A DNA stretch of 64,000 nucleotides from Dipteris shenzhenensis (lineage: Eukaryota; Polypodiophyta; Polypodiopsida; Gleicheniales). Below, piece after piece: positions 29,357-39,989 of the stretch. Location of the stretch: NCBI GenBank assembly GCA_047967505.1, contig CM106539.1; one strand, given 5' to 3'. The position numbers and the translations under genes were made by a program. The notes under the pieces are model-generated. The model did not search any database. It saw only the letters and a list, made by a program, of their open reading frames with translations, and was not told the origin of the DNA. The first letter of the stretch is position 1. Each line of letters begins with the position of its first letter.

Positions 29357-30195
29357 AGACTTACATGACCTTGAAGAATTGGGAGTATTTATATTTAAAT
29401 GCTTCTTTATATTGTGTATTTTGAGGATAATATCCAGCTTTGGACACCCAAAAGGTCACATGGATAGTGCTTGCAAAAGGGCTTTGTACAACTAAGCATA
29501 ATGGGGGAGTGTATAGATGAACTTGGGCCACTAAACATTGATTACATACTTTAGTGGTTGTACATACCAATTTTTGCAGGGATTTTGAGTTGTGGCTTTA
29601 ATCATGGGGACATATTGGATTGATCCTTGGACACGCTAGAACCAATTTTTTATCCTTATAGGCACATTAGATTATCTCCTTCACTACTGCTAGAAATAAT
29701 TGAAACCATTGGACCCTCCTATATGAATAATAGGAGTGGAACATGTGAGTAATGGTACCATATGCTCGTGGATCTTTATCTCAAATGGGACAAAATGCTA
29801 GAAATCACAATAGAGGATATACACACAGTGGAAGACTGATAGAATAGCCCAAGAGCTCATATAGTTGGGTTGGGGGTGGAATCACAAACCTCTTTACTTT
29901 ATCTTCTCATCATCAAACATGTGCAAGCCAGTAAATAGACAATGCTTCAAAAGAGATATAGAACCAACAAAATATTTCCATCCAAATGACATAATACAAA
30001 AGAGTCCAGAGTCCCACCAAAACATGGTCATCCTTACCAAAAGGATGTTGTCCTACTACCTCTAGGCCCCTAAGCATGTGTGCTCCTCTCTGAGCTTTAG
30101 TAGACTTTGAGTCCTTGCTTTGATCCCTTCTCCTTGTTGCAATGAAAGACAACCAAGGATGCAACCACTTGTTGAGCTATGTCTGCAGCTCCTCA
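29357..30195. other. Stretch without recognisable gene
   Basis: It lies upstream of the copia RNase H on the minus strand, where RT would be expected, but no RT motif could be read. Short frames only. Confidence 0.4.
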
Positions 30196-30229
30196 ACCCC
30201 ATAAAATCCCCTGGATGGTGGCTCAGATC

Positions 30230-30690
30230 TTGCTACTCTATTGCTCCAAACTATTTCTGGAAGTGTTATTCTAGATGATTCTGATGAGGCCCCAATGGGC
30301 CCCTTTAATACGGGCAGGATGCCCCCCAAAGTGGCTGACAAACCTTGGTGTGTGAACCGATCCCCTAGCCTAGATTTGGAGTTATAGGGACCCTCCATGG
30401 GTCTATGTCCTCTCCATTCTGATTGGGGCAGCTGACCCACCATCCCAAGCCCTATATAAGGGCATGTGACTGCCCACTGCTATTGGAAGTACTACTCTAG
30501 ATGACTATGAATGAGACCCCAAGGGTCCCCTTCTACAAGGGCTAGATCCCCCCTAAAGTGGGACATCTGGCCCTCGTCTATGAACTAACCCACTAGCCTA
30601 GATTTGGGTCTGTGTGCTGGCAAATATGGTTGTCTAGTCAACCACCCAGTCTAGGCCCTATATAAGGGCAAGGGGACTACCCACTCCGGC
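30230..30690. repeat. Two diverged tandem units of about 206 bp, each with a TATA box
   Basis: Both units share GAAGT-TA-TCTAGATGA, CCCCAA-GG-CCC, CCTAGCCTAGATTTGG and CCCTATATAAGGGCA. TATATAA lies at 30453-30459 and 30659-30665. The duplicated core-promoter-like block suggests the U3 region of an LTR or a tandemly duplicated promoter; no LTR boundary was established. Confidence 0.6.
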
Positions 30691-31000
30691 CCCTTCCCCT
30701 ACAGTTCTTGGCCACGACTTCCCTTGCATCTGTCCCCTCCTAGTCGACCTAGTCTAGGGTTGTTTCTCCTACAATCCACCACCTGTGTGCCTCTTTCTGA
30801 GAACCTTCTCTAGCCTATAGACATTTTGTCCTATGCCTATACCACAAGATTTTTTCATGATCCATACCTATGCACTCTTTCTTGGAACCTACTCTGGCTT
30901 ATAGACACTTGTCCTAGGCCTGTACCATAAGCTTTTCCTACTCCACACGATTATTGCAGTCCTCCAATCAATTGCTTGGTAGATCCATATTGTCACAGGC

Positions 31001-31155
31001 CTCCAAAGAGACCTCATTTTCCCAGGTAGGTCATGAGGTGTGCTACGTGGTAGCCTATGCGCATGTGGCAACCCCCTCCAAAGAGACCTCGTTTTCCTAG
31101 GTAGGTCATGAGGTGTGCTACCCATGTGATAGCCTATGCGCATGTGGCAACCCGC
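31001..31155. repeat. 75-bp tandem duplication
   Basis: CTCCAAAGAGACCTC starts at 31001 and 31076. Both copies continue through GGTAGGTCATGAGGTGTGCTA and TAGCCTATGCGCATGTGGCA. Confidence 0.9.
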
Positions 31156-31882
31156 TCTCTTCTCTCTTTCCCTTGAGTTTCCTAGCCACATGGCAGAATA
31201 AGCTGCCCACGTGGTAGCCCTAACCCTATGCTTGCCTCTCCCATGCTTTCCTCATATGGCAGCTTATATATAGGGAGGTCACTCTTCCAACATTCCCTCT
31301 CACAGACATGTCTCGGATCGATGCCAACTGGTTAATGCAGATACTCCATTAGCTCCCATGTCTTAGACCTCAAGAAGAGTTCATTATTGATGTTGATTCC
31401 TGCCTTTTCAACCAGTGGCTCCTACTCCACCCATTCTGGTCCAGCACAAGCAAACCATCCTGGTACACAAGTTCATCTAAACTAGCATCAAATCGCACCA
31501 ACATCAAACTCGAGCAATCCAGTGCTAGCATCTTCCATCTCTCCCCCTCATAAGGAGTGTACAATTTGGAGTCTTCCAGGCACCATGCTCTCATGGTCTA
31601 TTTCAACCCGTAGTACTCTTCTAATTCCCCCTTCTAAACCACAACATTCATAAACCCTAAAACCCTAGGCCACTCCATGGAATCCTCCCTCGTGTTGTCA
31701 GTAATACCAACAAATCACCTGGATGACTCTAAGCATTCACCACTATCGTTCATCTTCACAAAGGTATTCAACTCCTCCTCTACCAACATCTCAATATCAA
31801 ACATCCTCACTATGACCTGTAGTATGTGTGGAGTGGCAAAACACAAACGTCTTCTTGGACCATGTTGCTATTTGCACCTAGA
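31156..31882. other. Stretch without recognisable gene
   Basis: It contains a TATA-like TTATATATAGGGA near 31264. Otherwise there are short frames only. Confidence 0.4.
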
Positions 31883-32480
31883 GCATGAGTGTCAAAATTA
31901 TGCATCGGGGTGCTTCTACCGTATGTGGGTGCCTCTATTGGGTATTATACTTTGCACTGACATTAATCTCACCTACTTGAAGGCCCATGCAAAGTATCAT
32001 ACCAATCAAATGTCATTTGCATTGTTGGACATGCATATTCCCTTGTTTCTTGCCATGTGTCATGCATGAGTGTCAAAATAAATGCATTGGGGTGCCTCTA
32101 TCATATGTGTGTGTCTCCGATGGGTATGAAAATTTTCACAAGCCTTAATAATTCCCAACTTAAGGCCATGCAAAGCATTATACTGATGATTAGATGTCAT
32201 TGGCATGGTTGGGCATGTATTTTTCATTATTTCTCATCATGCGTCATGCATGAGAGTCAAAATTATGTAGGGGTGCTTCTACCATATTGGGATGTCTTTG
32301 CTGGGTATGATACTTTTCACCAACATTCATATCACCTACTTGAAGGCTCAGGAAAAGTATTTTACCCATCAAATATCATCTGCATTGTTGGGCATTCTCA
32401 TCATGCATCATGCATGAGTGTCAACACAAATGTATCGAGGTACCCCTATCATATGTGCATGTCTCCGATGTTGATGCAAG
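31883..32480. repeat. Satellite-like tandem array, period about 164-184 bp
   Basis: Units begin GCATGAGTGTCAA (or GCATGAGAGTCAA) at 31883, 32064, 32248 and 32412. Each contains a GGGGTGC-CT-TA-C-ATATG block and the first three a TTGAAGGC/CTTAAGGCC-CATGC block. Three full units and one partial unit, clearly diverged. Open frames across this array are a by-product. Confidence 0.85.
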
Positions 32481-33446
32481 AAGTCACAAAGGGAGAGGGA
32501 TATTCTCATGAAACTCCATTATGTATTACGGGGATGCCCAACATCATTACATTCCTTCTATTTCACATTCTCTCCTTCTTACAAAACTTATTTTAGGTCA
32601 TAGGTGCACTAAAGTACATATTTGCTAGCAACAAAGGTGTTAATAACATACCTGCTAACAACATATGTGTCGAAAAAAAGTGCTAATAAATATAGATGCT
32701 ATTAACACATCTCTGCTAGTAATTCTTTACTAAATAACAAATCTATTGATACTATAGATGTGCTAACAACATATATGCTATTAACATGGATGTGCTAAAA
32801 ACACAAAAATGTTGAATATTAGGTGCTATAGGCTTGAACTTGAGATATTCAAACTTAGAAGGTGCTTCTTACCAAACAGGTGCTTGCCAATACTAGTTGT
32901 CACTACAGATTACACTCCATAGCCAAATCTTCAATGTATCATCATTCACGTGCACCCCAACCAAAGCCTTATGGCAAATCATATTGGATGATAGCTATGC
33001 TTGCATGGAAAATTGACAAGAATCACAACGTTTTTGTGCTCAGAGTCATGCCACAACCTGCATAGTAGCCTAAGACAGTGTTATCCCCCTTTCCTTCACA
33101 TCATGCAAGAGGTGTGGTACCTTGTTCTCTATGTCATTTAATGTCTCCAAAGCAAGTGCATGTTGGCCTTGCAGCTCCAACAACCACTCTCACTATAGCT
33201 CCACCACTGGGGCTGCAAAAAAAAGCATAACAAGGGCCAATTTTGAACATTGCAATGAAAATAATAAGACTGAAGGATGCCTTTAATAGAGATTGGTTAA
33301 AGTCAAGGATATATGCATAAACCTAACAAAGAGATACTTCATTGTTAGCATCTGAAGACTCCAAGTAGTCTTGGCCAATGGTCACTTCAAAGCCAATCCT
33401 TTGCTTTGAATCCATAGAGTCAAGTGGCAAGGAACATAGTTCCATC
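32481..33446. other. Stretch without recognisable gene
   Basis: AT-rich, with reiterated short phrases such as GTGCTA-TAACA at 32630-32830. No gene recognised. Confidence 0.4.
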
Positions 33447-33925
33447 TTAGCTACATCCATCTTTATTATAAGCTATTTTGTAAGTCCACTCACAGACTCC
33501 CAACTCCTCTTTAAGAATTTGCATCCATAAGTGATGCCTTTGCCTTCTCAAATCCTCCCTGGTAGTATTTAATTTGATACTAGGTGATGAACTAGACTCT
33601 TTATCATTTTCTGTACATCTGGCCTGCCATCTGGCATAAACCCCCTCATTCCTTGTTATTTTGGTCATGGCTACTATATTTTCTAGTAGATATGGGGATT
33701 TCCTCAACCCTTCTCACCTATGGTAGGAATGTCATCTCTCAAGGATTCATCATCTGTGGTCTCCCCCTTGACATGTATCTTGTGCAACGTAGACATTCCT
33801 TCATTGTTTAGCCTCCACTTCAAGATGTGGTTGTCAAAATAGCCACTTTTCTCTAGCTCTTTAATATGATGCTTTGCAAATGCTGCCCATGCAAACTCAA
33901 TGGATTTGTGTTGCTTAATTGCCAC
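33447..33925 (-). CDS. Unrecognised ORF pair with one frame break
   Basis: Minus-strand frames 33925-33704 (73 codons, for example FAKHHIKELEKSGYF) and 33707-33447 (86 codons, for example NEGVYARWQARCTENDKESS) overlap by 4 bp in different frames. The composition is hydrophilic and protein-like. No family was recognised. It could be one broken gene or a transposon fragment. Confidence 0.25.
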
Positions 33926-34985
33926 TTGGCTGAACTACTTTGCATACGTCATGGTGAAGGCCACAGTTCCATGTTTGTAGGGCATTCTTTTTTGTAAACT
34001 TTATTGTGAAAAAATACAAAATCTCTATATACTTCAAGACATACATTAGTGCACTTTATTCTGTACTAGGACGGATCCCCACATGCTCAATTTGTCAAAG
34101 TCTCCCACTGAACTTTTTGGTCCACTTCCTACTTAGCTACCTCCTAACCTTCTAAGAGCTAGGGCTTACATTGACTCTCAAGTGCTACATAATCTATTCC
34201 AACATATGAAAAATACAAAGTAGCAAGTTCTTTTGCTATAATAGATTCAAGATACCTAGTAATTACACAATAGGATGCAAAACATTTCATTTAAGAGTAT
34301 GTGCAAGATGGGAGGTGCATTCCTAGTGCATTTTCCCATCACCAACTATCAAGACCATATCTGTTAAGATGTATATTTAAGGGAAGGACTTTTCATGGTG
34401 GTAGAATTTGAAGCTCTACTCCTATGACCTAGAAGAGTTTTGTGAGGCATTTTCTTATAGTTTGCAATTTGTGTGGCCCTAAATGTCGAGGTAGAAGACC
34501 TCAAATTCTACAAGTTGGCTCCTCTAGGCACTACCCATGTCTCAATTAGTACCATCCAAGATACCATCAGCTATATCAATCCAATATACTACACGAGATT
34601 CTACATCATTGACAAAAGTAACATGTATAGATTTAGCATCATGCTCTTGGAGCTCATCACTGCCCAATCTATTGTGATTTTTTATAGAGAAAATATGATT
34701 CCAACCTAAAGAGCATTGTGATTTCTTTCTTCAATTAGGGGGATTTCCATCAACTCCTTGATCTTTGTCTTAAAAGCCTTCAAAAAAGGAGAAAAGTGCT
34801 ACCACCTATCCATGCTTTCACCCAAGGCACCTAGATCCTCATCATGTGTTGCAAGGGAGACTAAGTTTTATAGACTAAGGTCTTTGTGGGAGCCAGTGGT
34901 TTATCGAAAGGGAGACCATGAGTGGCACCACTTTGATTGCATTCGTGGCACATGCAAGCATTTTAGTCTGAAGCTGAAGAAGAGG
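33926..34985. other. Stretch without recognisable gene
   Basis: Short frames only. The frame at 34758-34988 precedes the zinc-knuckle stretch and contains FDCIRGTCKHFSLKLKK, possibly part of the same protein. Confidence 0.35.
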
Positions 34986-35241
34986 TAATTTCAAAAAGAT
35001 ATGTGCCTTCTGTGGAGTACCCAATCATACTATGGAGTATTGCCACCTAAAAAGGTTTTCTCTACAGGTGCTCTCCAAGAGACAAGCCCAAGAAGAGGAG
35101 AGGAATGACTCCCAAGAGAATAAAGCATTTCATGTGAAGAAGAGCTGCATTAACAACAAAGAAAATCTTGTTAAAGGAAAGACTCCATCAACAAATGAAG
35201 AATCAAACTTTGTGGTAGAAGATAAAAACTATCCCTTTTGA
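34986..35241 (+). pseudogene. Zinc-knuckle protein fragment
   Basis: The plus-strand frame reads ICAFCGVPNHTMEYCHLKR, a C-x2-C-x4-H-x4-C knuckle at about 35000-35041. A basic, Asn/Lys-rich tail follows, ending at 35241. Knuckles of this form bind nucleic acid in gag and some transposon proteins. It is upstream of a plus-strand copia-type LTR (35549), so it may be part of that element, but 300 bp of non-coding sequence separates them. Confidence 0.4.
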
Positions 35242-35533
35242 GCACTTTGTATTTTGAATTTTATTTATCATCACTTGGTCAATTTTTTAGGTTCTCTACT
35301 TGGAATAGTACTCTAGAAAGAATGTTATGTGTTTTGTCTTTTGTAAATCACCTCTGGTCACCATATGATGTAGGCCATGTGATATGTGTTTGGTCTATCC
35401 CATTTTTGTAAACCTTGACCCTTGGGCACCTTTGCTAGCATGAGATCCTAGCCATAGATTTATCCTTGACCACCATGAGATGGCATGAGAAACTATGTGA
35501 CTAGATGAATCCTTGACATAGCAAGAGGCAAAC

Positions 35534-35548
35534 CCTTGAGGGGGGGTA
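35534..35548 (+). other. Polypurine tract of a plus-strand copia-type element
   Basis: TTGAGGGGGGGTA lies directly before the TGTTGGGATATATG LTR start. Confidence 0.65.
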
Positions 35549-35898
35549 TGTTGGGATATATGTGATCAAGGGCTTGCTAGGTGCATGTGTGCATCTACTA
35601 GCAGTCATATGGTTGTGTGTGTGTGTAGAAGAGGCACACTTAGTGCCATAGACCAAGACACAGGTAATGATGTAATGCAAAGGCCCCCACATGGGGTGGT
35701 GCCTATGATTGTGGAGTTCCTATGATTTAGGAGCTACCTCCATTGATGTAGGAGAGGTGCCATTGATTTAGGACACCCTCTCTCCATTTCTATAGAAAAG
35801 GGACTTCCCTCTCACAATGAATAGAACACCCATTTGAATATCTCATGTGCTCTCACTCACCTCCATGGTGAAGCTCTCCTCTCTCCCCAAGTCCAACA
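35549..35898 (+). repeat. Copia-type LTR, plus orientation (about 350 bp)
   Basis: It starts TGTTGGGATATATGTGATCA and ends CCAACA, with a purine tract on its left, so it is a 3' LTR. It is homologous, in reverse complement, to 38451-38706 over nearly its whole length. It carries about 90 bp of extra sequence, including a short (GT)n, after GGGCTT. Confidence 0.75.
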
Positions 35899-37263
35899 TC
35901 AACATCAAGAATAAAGGTGAAAGTTTAGACTTTCAAAGGGCTAGAGAACAAAGATTCATTCAGCCATGTACAAATCTTCTACCAAGTTTATGTTAATAAT
36001 AGGTACAATGTTAAAGTAGACTAGATGAATTGTTTGTTCCACAAGGCAATGTGACAATGCGTTATTAGAACCCACTAAATAGGATACTTAGTTATTTCTC
36101 ATGTAAGTTCCATGAGGCAATGCAACAAATTTTCAATTACTACCCACCCAATAGGTTACCTAAACAATTAGGACCAAATGAAGGATACGTTCCTCCAAAA
36201 TATAAAAGGGGGAGAAATGAAAAAGAGGTTAGATAACCTCAAATAGAGGAAGATTATTGTACTCAAAATGAGAGTACTAAATGTCCAACTAATAATAAAA
36301 TTGGATGATACCAATATTGGAAACTTGTTTTTATGTGGCCTATTTTTGGACCTAAGGTCCATGGAAATATTAGCTCTAACGAACCAAATAATGGGAGTAG
36401 ATGAGGAAGCTTCATGAGTACATGCACCCTAGAAGGTATTCATATGCAGTAGTCTTTTCTTTTTTTTAATAAAAAAAGTTGTATATTTATATTAGTGCCA
36501 AAAGATTATAACAACATATCTTTTCTCAAAGTCTACCTCAAAGTATAGAGAAATCTAGAAAAGACTTAGAAGTTCACTTCCTATCTATGATGAAAGTAGT
36601 GCAAATAGAATGCAATATAACTTGAGCTGCTTCATGACTAGATCTTATCTAAACACCGCATGTTGATCCAAGGACCAATTTCCATACATCCAAGTATTGT
36701 CGTGAATGCCTACATGGGGTGCCTCTTGCTGTGAATTCTAGAATGTGCATGTCAATGAGGTCAGCCATCCATAGCATGCTTGTAATTCTCTAGAGCAATC
36801 TCTTGTGTTTACATTGTAAATAATCTTTTAGTGTTGATACCTACATAACAAAGGTATCTTTTTTTCAAGGTGATGAAAGTTCCATTTCAACACTTAGTGA
36901 ATTTATTTATATGCACATTATGGTAATAAAGGTGAGTCCTTTCTTTATGCACATAACTTACCATCTTCACAAACTCTCATAACCATTGTTCACTACATAC
37001 TTTGAATGTCTTTCCACAAAATTTGCATTGGAATTTGAGCATCCAGTGCATACAATTGCTTGCATGATGTCCTGAGTGCGAGAGCAACTTGGGCATCTCA
37101 TCCACATATAATCTTGGCCATCAAAAGACGTTTGTATTTCCAATGTTTTCTTTATTTTTAGGAGCCTCCATTACTTTTAAAATGCATTATGACATCTCTC
37201 AATGAGAGCTTCAATGAGTATCGATGCCGTGAAGGATCATGTTTTAAAATCTAGTGGTTTGTT
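35899..37263. other. Stretch without recognisable gene
   Basis: AT-rich, short frames. No domain or repeat boundary recognised. Confidence 0.45.
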
Positions 37264-37464
37264 TTAAAATAGTAACATGCTTAACGACATGGACGTTGAA
37301 CAAAAGTCATCTTTGGAGGTACCATAATGTAGTTTAAAAAGTATTAGAGCCTCTTGTGACAAAGACAATCTTAGCCACAAAGCTTGTAACTCTTTCCACA
37401 CCTTCTTCATAGTTGGCCTATCCCTTGCCCTCAATGCCAAACATTTACAGGGATTTACTCTCAT
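37264..37464 (-). pseudogene. Receptor-like kinase C-terminal fragment
   Basis: The minus-strand frame contains CLALRARDRPTMKKVWKELQ at about 37445-37385. This is the end of the kinase fold in plant receptor-like kinases (C-L-x-x-x-x-x-D-R-P-T-M-x-x-V-x-x-E-L), where the Arg of DRP pairs with the APE-motif Glu. Nothing upstream reads as kinase, so this is an isolated last exon or a captured fragment. Confidence 0.6.
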
Positions 37465-38435
37465 TCTAGGCTTCTTTTAAAATGCTTTCCTCTGAGATAC
37501 ATAATCAATGTTAGAGGAACAATATGATGAAGGCATATTGGGAAGGTCTTACCACTAATGTGGCAGTGTCTAGTCCCTTACAAAGAAGTCTCCTTCTCCA
37601 CAAGTATAGTTGGTTAAAGAGATTATTAGATACCCCAAACTCTTAGCATAAAAGAAATACAGTGTCTATTGCTTCAAAAAATAGCATTCAAGCATATTCT
37701 AATCATAAATGCATTATGAGCATTTACCAAAACTCTCAAACTGTAGGACAGTGCTCCAAAGATGAGCATAAAAAATGCCTCAGATCACTTCCAATGGTCA
37801 AACATCCAAAAGACCAAAGATAACTGAGACAATAACGAAACTTTCTAGCACTTAACCATATTCAATGGTTCATCTTAGAAGCAGATATCGTGCTACCCTC
37901 AAATCAAGCAGTCTAAAATTGGAGGGTGCAATTGAAGTTGAAGAGAAAAGCTTTGAGAGGGCTTTTAAAGGCAATTGGAATCTCTTACTGAGGACTACTT
38001 CTAGTAGAGAGGATTGCCAAAAAAATGTGCAGCATTGCTCATGGTAGTAGCACCTTCTCTGACTGGTCTTTCACTTGTTTCTCCTTATTCTAGCAAGCAT
38101 TTGAGCTCAAATTTCGTGAGCAACAAGGTCATAGTGTCACCCTCCCGTGGCTAAGAGGAATTGGTGAAACATTGCATCAATAGGTAGAATTGCTTGAAAG
38201 TTTGTCGAGTAGAGATCGTGTCAGCACAGGCTGTAGAGGGCATCTCTCTCTAAGGTGTGCCCCAAGTAGAGGAAACTTCAGCTCAAAGAGCTCTAGGAAT
38301 GGTTGCTTAATGGAGGAGAATGGAGCTAAGCAAAATATGGAGAGAAAGAGGGCAAAAATGAAGAAGAAGATGGAGGGTGGAGAAGAAGATGATGAGGTGG
38401 AATATTGAAGCTACAATGGGCTAGGGACTCAAGGA
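37465..38435. other. Stretch without recognisable gene
   Basis: If the minus-strand LTR at 38451-38706 belongs to an element, this is its leader and gag region. No gag motif was recognised. An acidic/basic low-complexity plus frame is at 38300-38408. Confidence 0.4.
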
Positions 38436-38448
38436 GGCTATGATACCA
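38436..38448 (-). other. Primer-binding site variant
   Basis: The minus strand reads TGGTATCATAGCC, one base off the initiator-Met PBS, two bases inside the LTR end. Confidence 0.6.
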
Positions 38449-38450
38449 AA

Positions 38451-38706
38451 TGTTAAAACTTGGGGAGAGAGGAGAGCTTCATCATGGAGGTGAGTGAGAA
38501 CACATGAGATATTCAAATGGGTGTTCTATTCATTGTGAGAGGAATGTCCCTCTTTTATAGAAATGGAGAGAGGTGTCCTAAATCAATGGCACCTCTCCTA
38601 CATCAATGGAGGTAGCTCCTAAATCATAGGAGCTCCACAATCATAGGCACCACCCCATGTGGGGGCCTTTGCATTACATAAGCCCTTGATCACATATATC
38701 CCAACA
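38451..38706 (-). repeat. Copia-type LTR, minus orientation (256 bp)
   Basis: On the minus strand it starts TGTTGGGATATATGTGATCA and ends CCAAGTTTTAACA, followed by a PBS, so it is a 5' LTR. It is the reverse-complement counterpart of 35549-35898. Confidence 0.75.
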
Positions 38707-38769
38707 GTTGATATCGTTTCTAATCGCTCAACTACTCTTTGCATTGGTTCCTCAAACTCCTTGTTTCTC

Positions 38770-39160
38770 AAACCTTTCTTCTTGGATTCAAGTCTTGCTA
38801 TACACTACTATCAGCCACAATATGTATTCCTTTCTAGACAGATTCAGTGACTACAACCAAGTTTGCATATAGTAGAGTAGGATTGGGAAAAGAGAGCCTT
38901 CATCATTGAATGGGGATGTTTGCATCCAATGTCTTGACCCTTGGCTTTAAAAATGCTCCAGTAGCATTTTAAAGAATATTTGAAAATACCTTCAATGGAT
39001 CTCTGGCTTCATTCATGAGGATCTTTTGGATAATTCTAGTGTGTTTGATAATCATGGTTTACACTTGCATGATTTAAGTCTGTGCTTAACCAAGTGTAGG
39101 GAAGCACAAGTTTCTATTAAATTAGTATCTTACAAAAATCATAGCACCTTTGAATGAGCA
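38770..39160 (+). pseudogene. Ty3/gypsy reverse transcriptase fragment
   Basis: Broken plus-strand frames read FLDRFSDYNQV (the S-x-L-D-x-x-S-G-Y-x-Q block containing the first catalytic Asp). These are followed by GFKNAPVAF, ENTFNGSLASFMRIF and a degenerate DD block near 39050. The pattern resembles Athila/Tat-type RT. No flanking domains remain. Confidence 0.6.
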
Positions 39161-39985
39161 GCTCAACAACTACTGGAGCTCTCATTGTTTATGTTCGCTT
39201 TGTGGAGTGAGCTACTATTGGTGAGTCATGGCATTCATTGAGGATCCGTTTCATTAGCGTTGGTAGCTAGGAGCCGCATGAAGTCACGGCCTACTAGTAG
39301 TAGGAGAGTCGTTGTAGCAGTTGTTGATCATGCAGGAGGTGAAGGAGCTAGGTTGGAGTTGTAAAACCCTAGAACTCATAGCTATAGTTTGGACTTGCTA
39401 CCTTAAAGGTAACCAAAGTACCAGAACCAAAGAATCGTAACTCTCATAAAGAATCATAACTCTCACAAAGAACCTCATAGTGAACCTAAACCTTACAAAA
39501 CTATGAAAATCTCTCATCCTCAAAGAACATCACCTCTCAAGAAACTCTTGAAAGTTCAGAAGAGCATAACTTGAGATCCAGATATCAAATTTCGGAGCTT
39601 TTTGAAGCAAAATGGAGAGGAGAAGGAACTCCACACGAAGAGCTTGCTGAAAGATGAAGATGCCTCAAAAGGAGGGCTTATGCCTTGATAGAACAAGGGC
39701 TTATGCCTTGATGAAGCAAGGACTTTCACTCTCTCTGACGAAAATCTCTCTCAATGGAAGATGCCTCATGCAAGGAGGGATTTACACTCGTGAAGGGAGT
39801 GGGAGCACCATCGGCTCTAATACTATCATAGTAGAGGTGAGAGAGGAAGAGAGAGAGGAGTGCACACAGTATAGCTACCTATACACTAAGTTGTATTGAA
39901 CATCAACATGAAGATATATATGTGAACCCCTTAGGGTTAGGGTTAGGGTTTGTCCCTAATTTCCTAGAGGTATGGTGCAATTTAT
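39161..39985. other. Repeat debris with a degenerate minus-strand PBS
   Basis: Near 39813-39826 the minus strand reads TAGTATTAGAGCC, a decayed initiator-Met PBS. GA-rich LTR-like sequence lies to its right and CCCCTTAGGGTTAGGG near 39930. A short duplicated phrase (GGGCTTATGCCTTGAT) occurs at about 39675-39715. Confidence 0.35.
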
Positions 39986-39989
39986 AGTC

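Noticed and set aside
31677-32596. Two long plus-strand frames
   Set aside because: They run across the 180-bp tandem array, and codon phase is not kept from unit to unit.
39925-39960. TTAGGG/TTTAGGG-like repeats suggesting an interstitial telomere
   Set aside because: Only about three imperfect units occur. Similar CCCTTTAGGGTT phrases occur in LTR-like sequence at 28.45-28.6 kb, so this is more likely LTR sequence.
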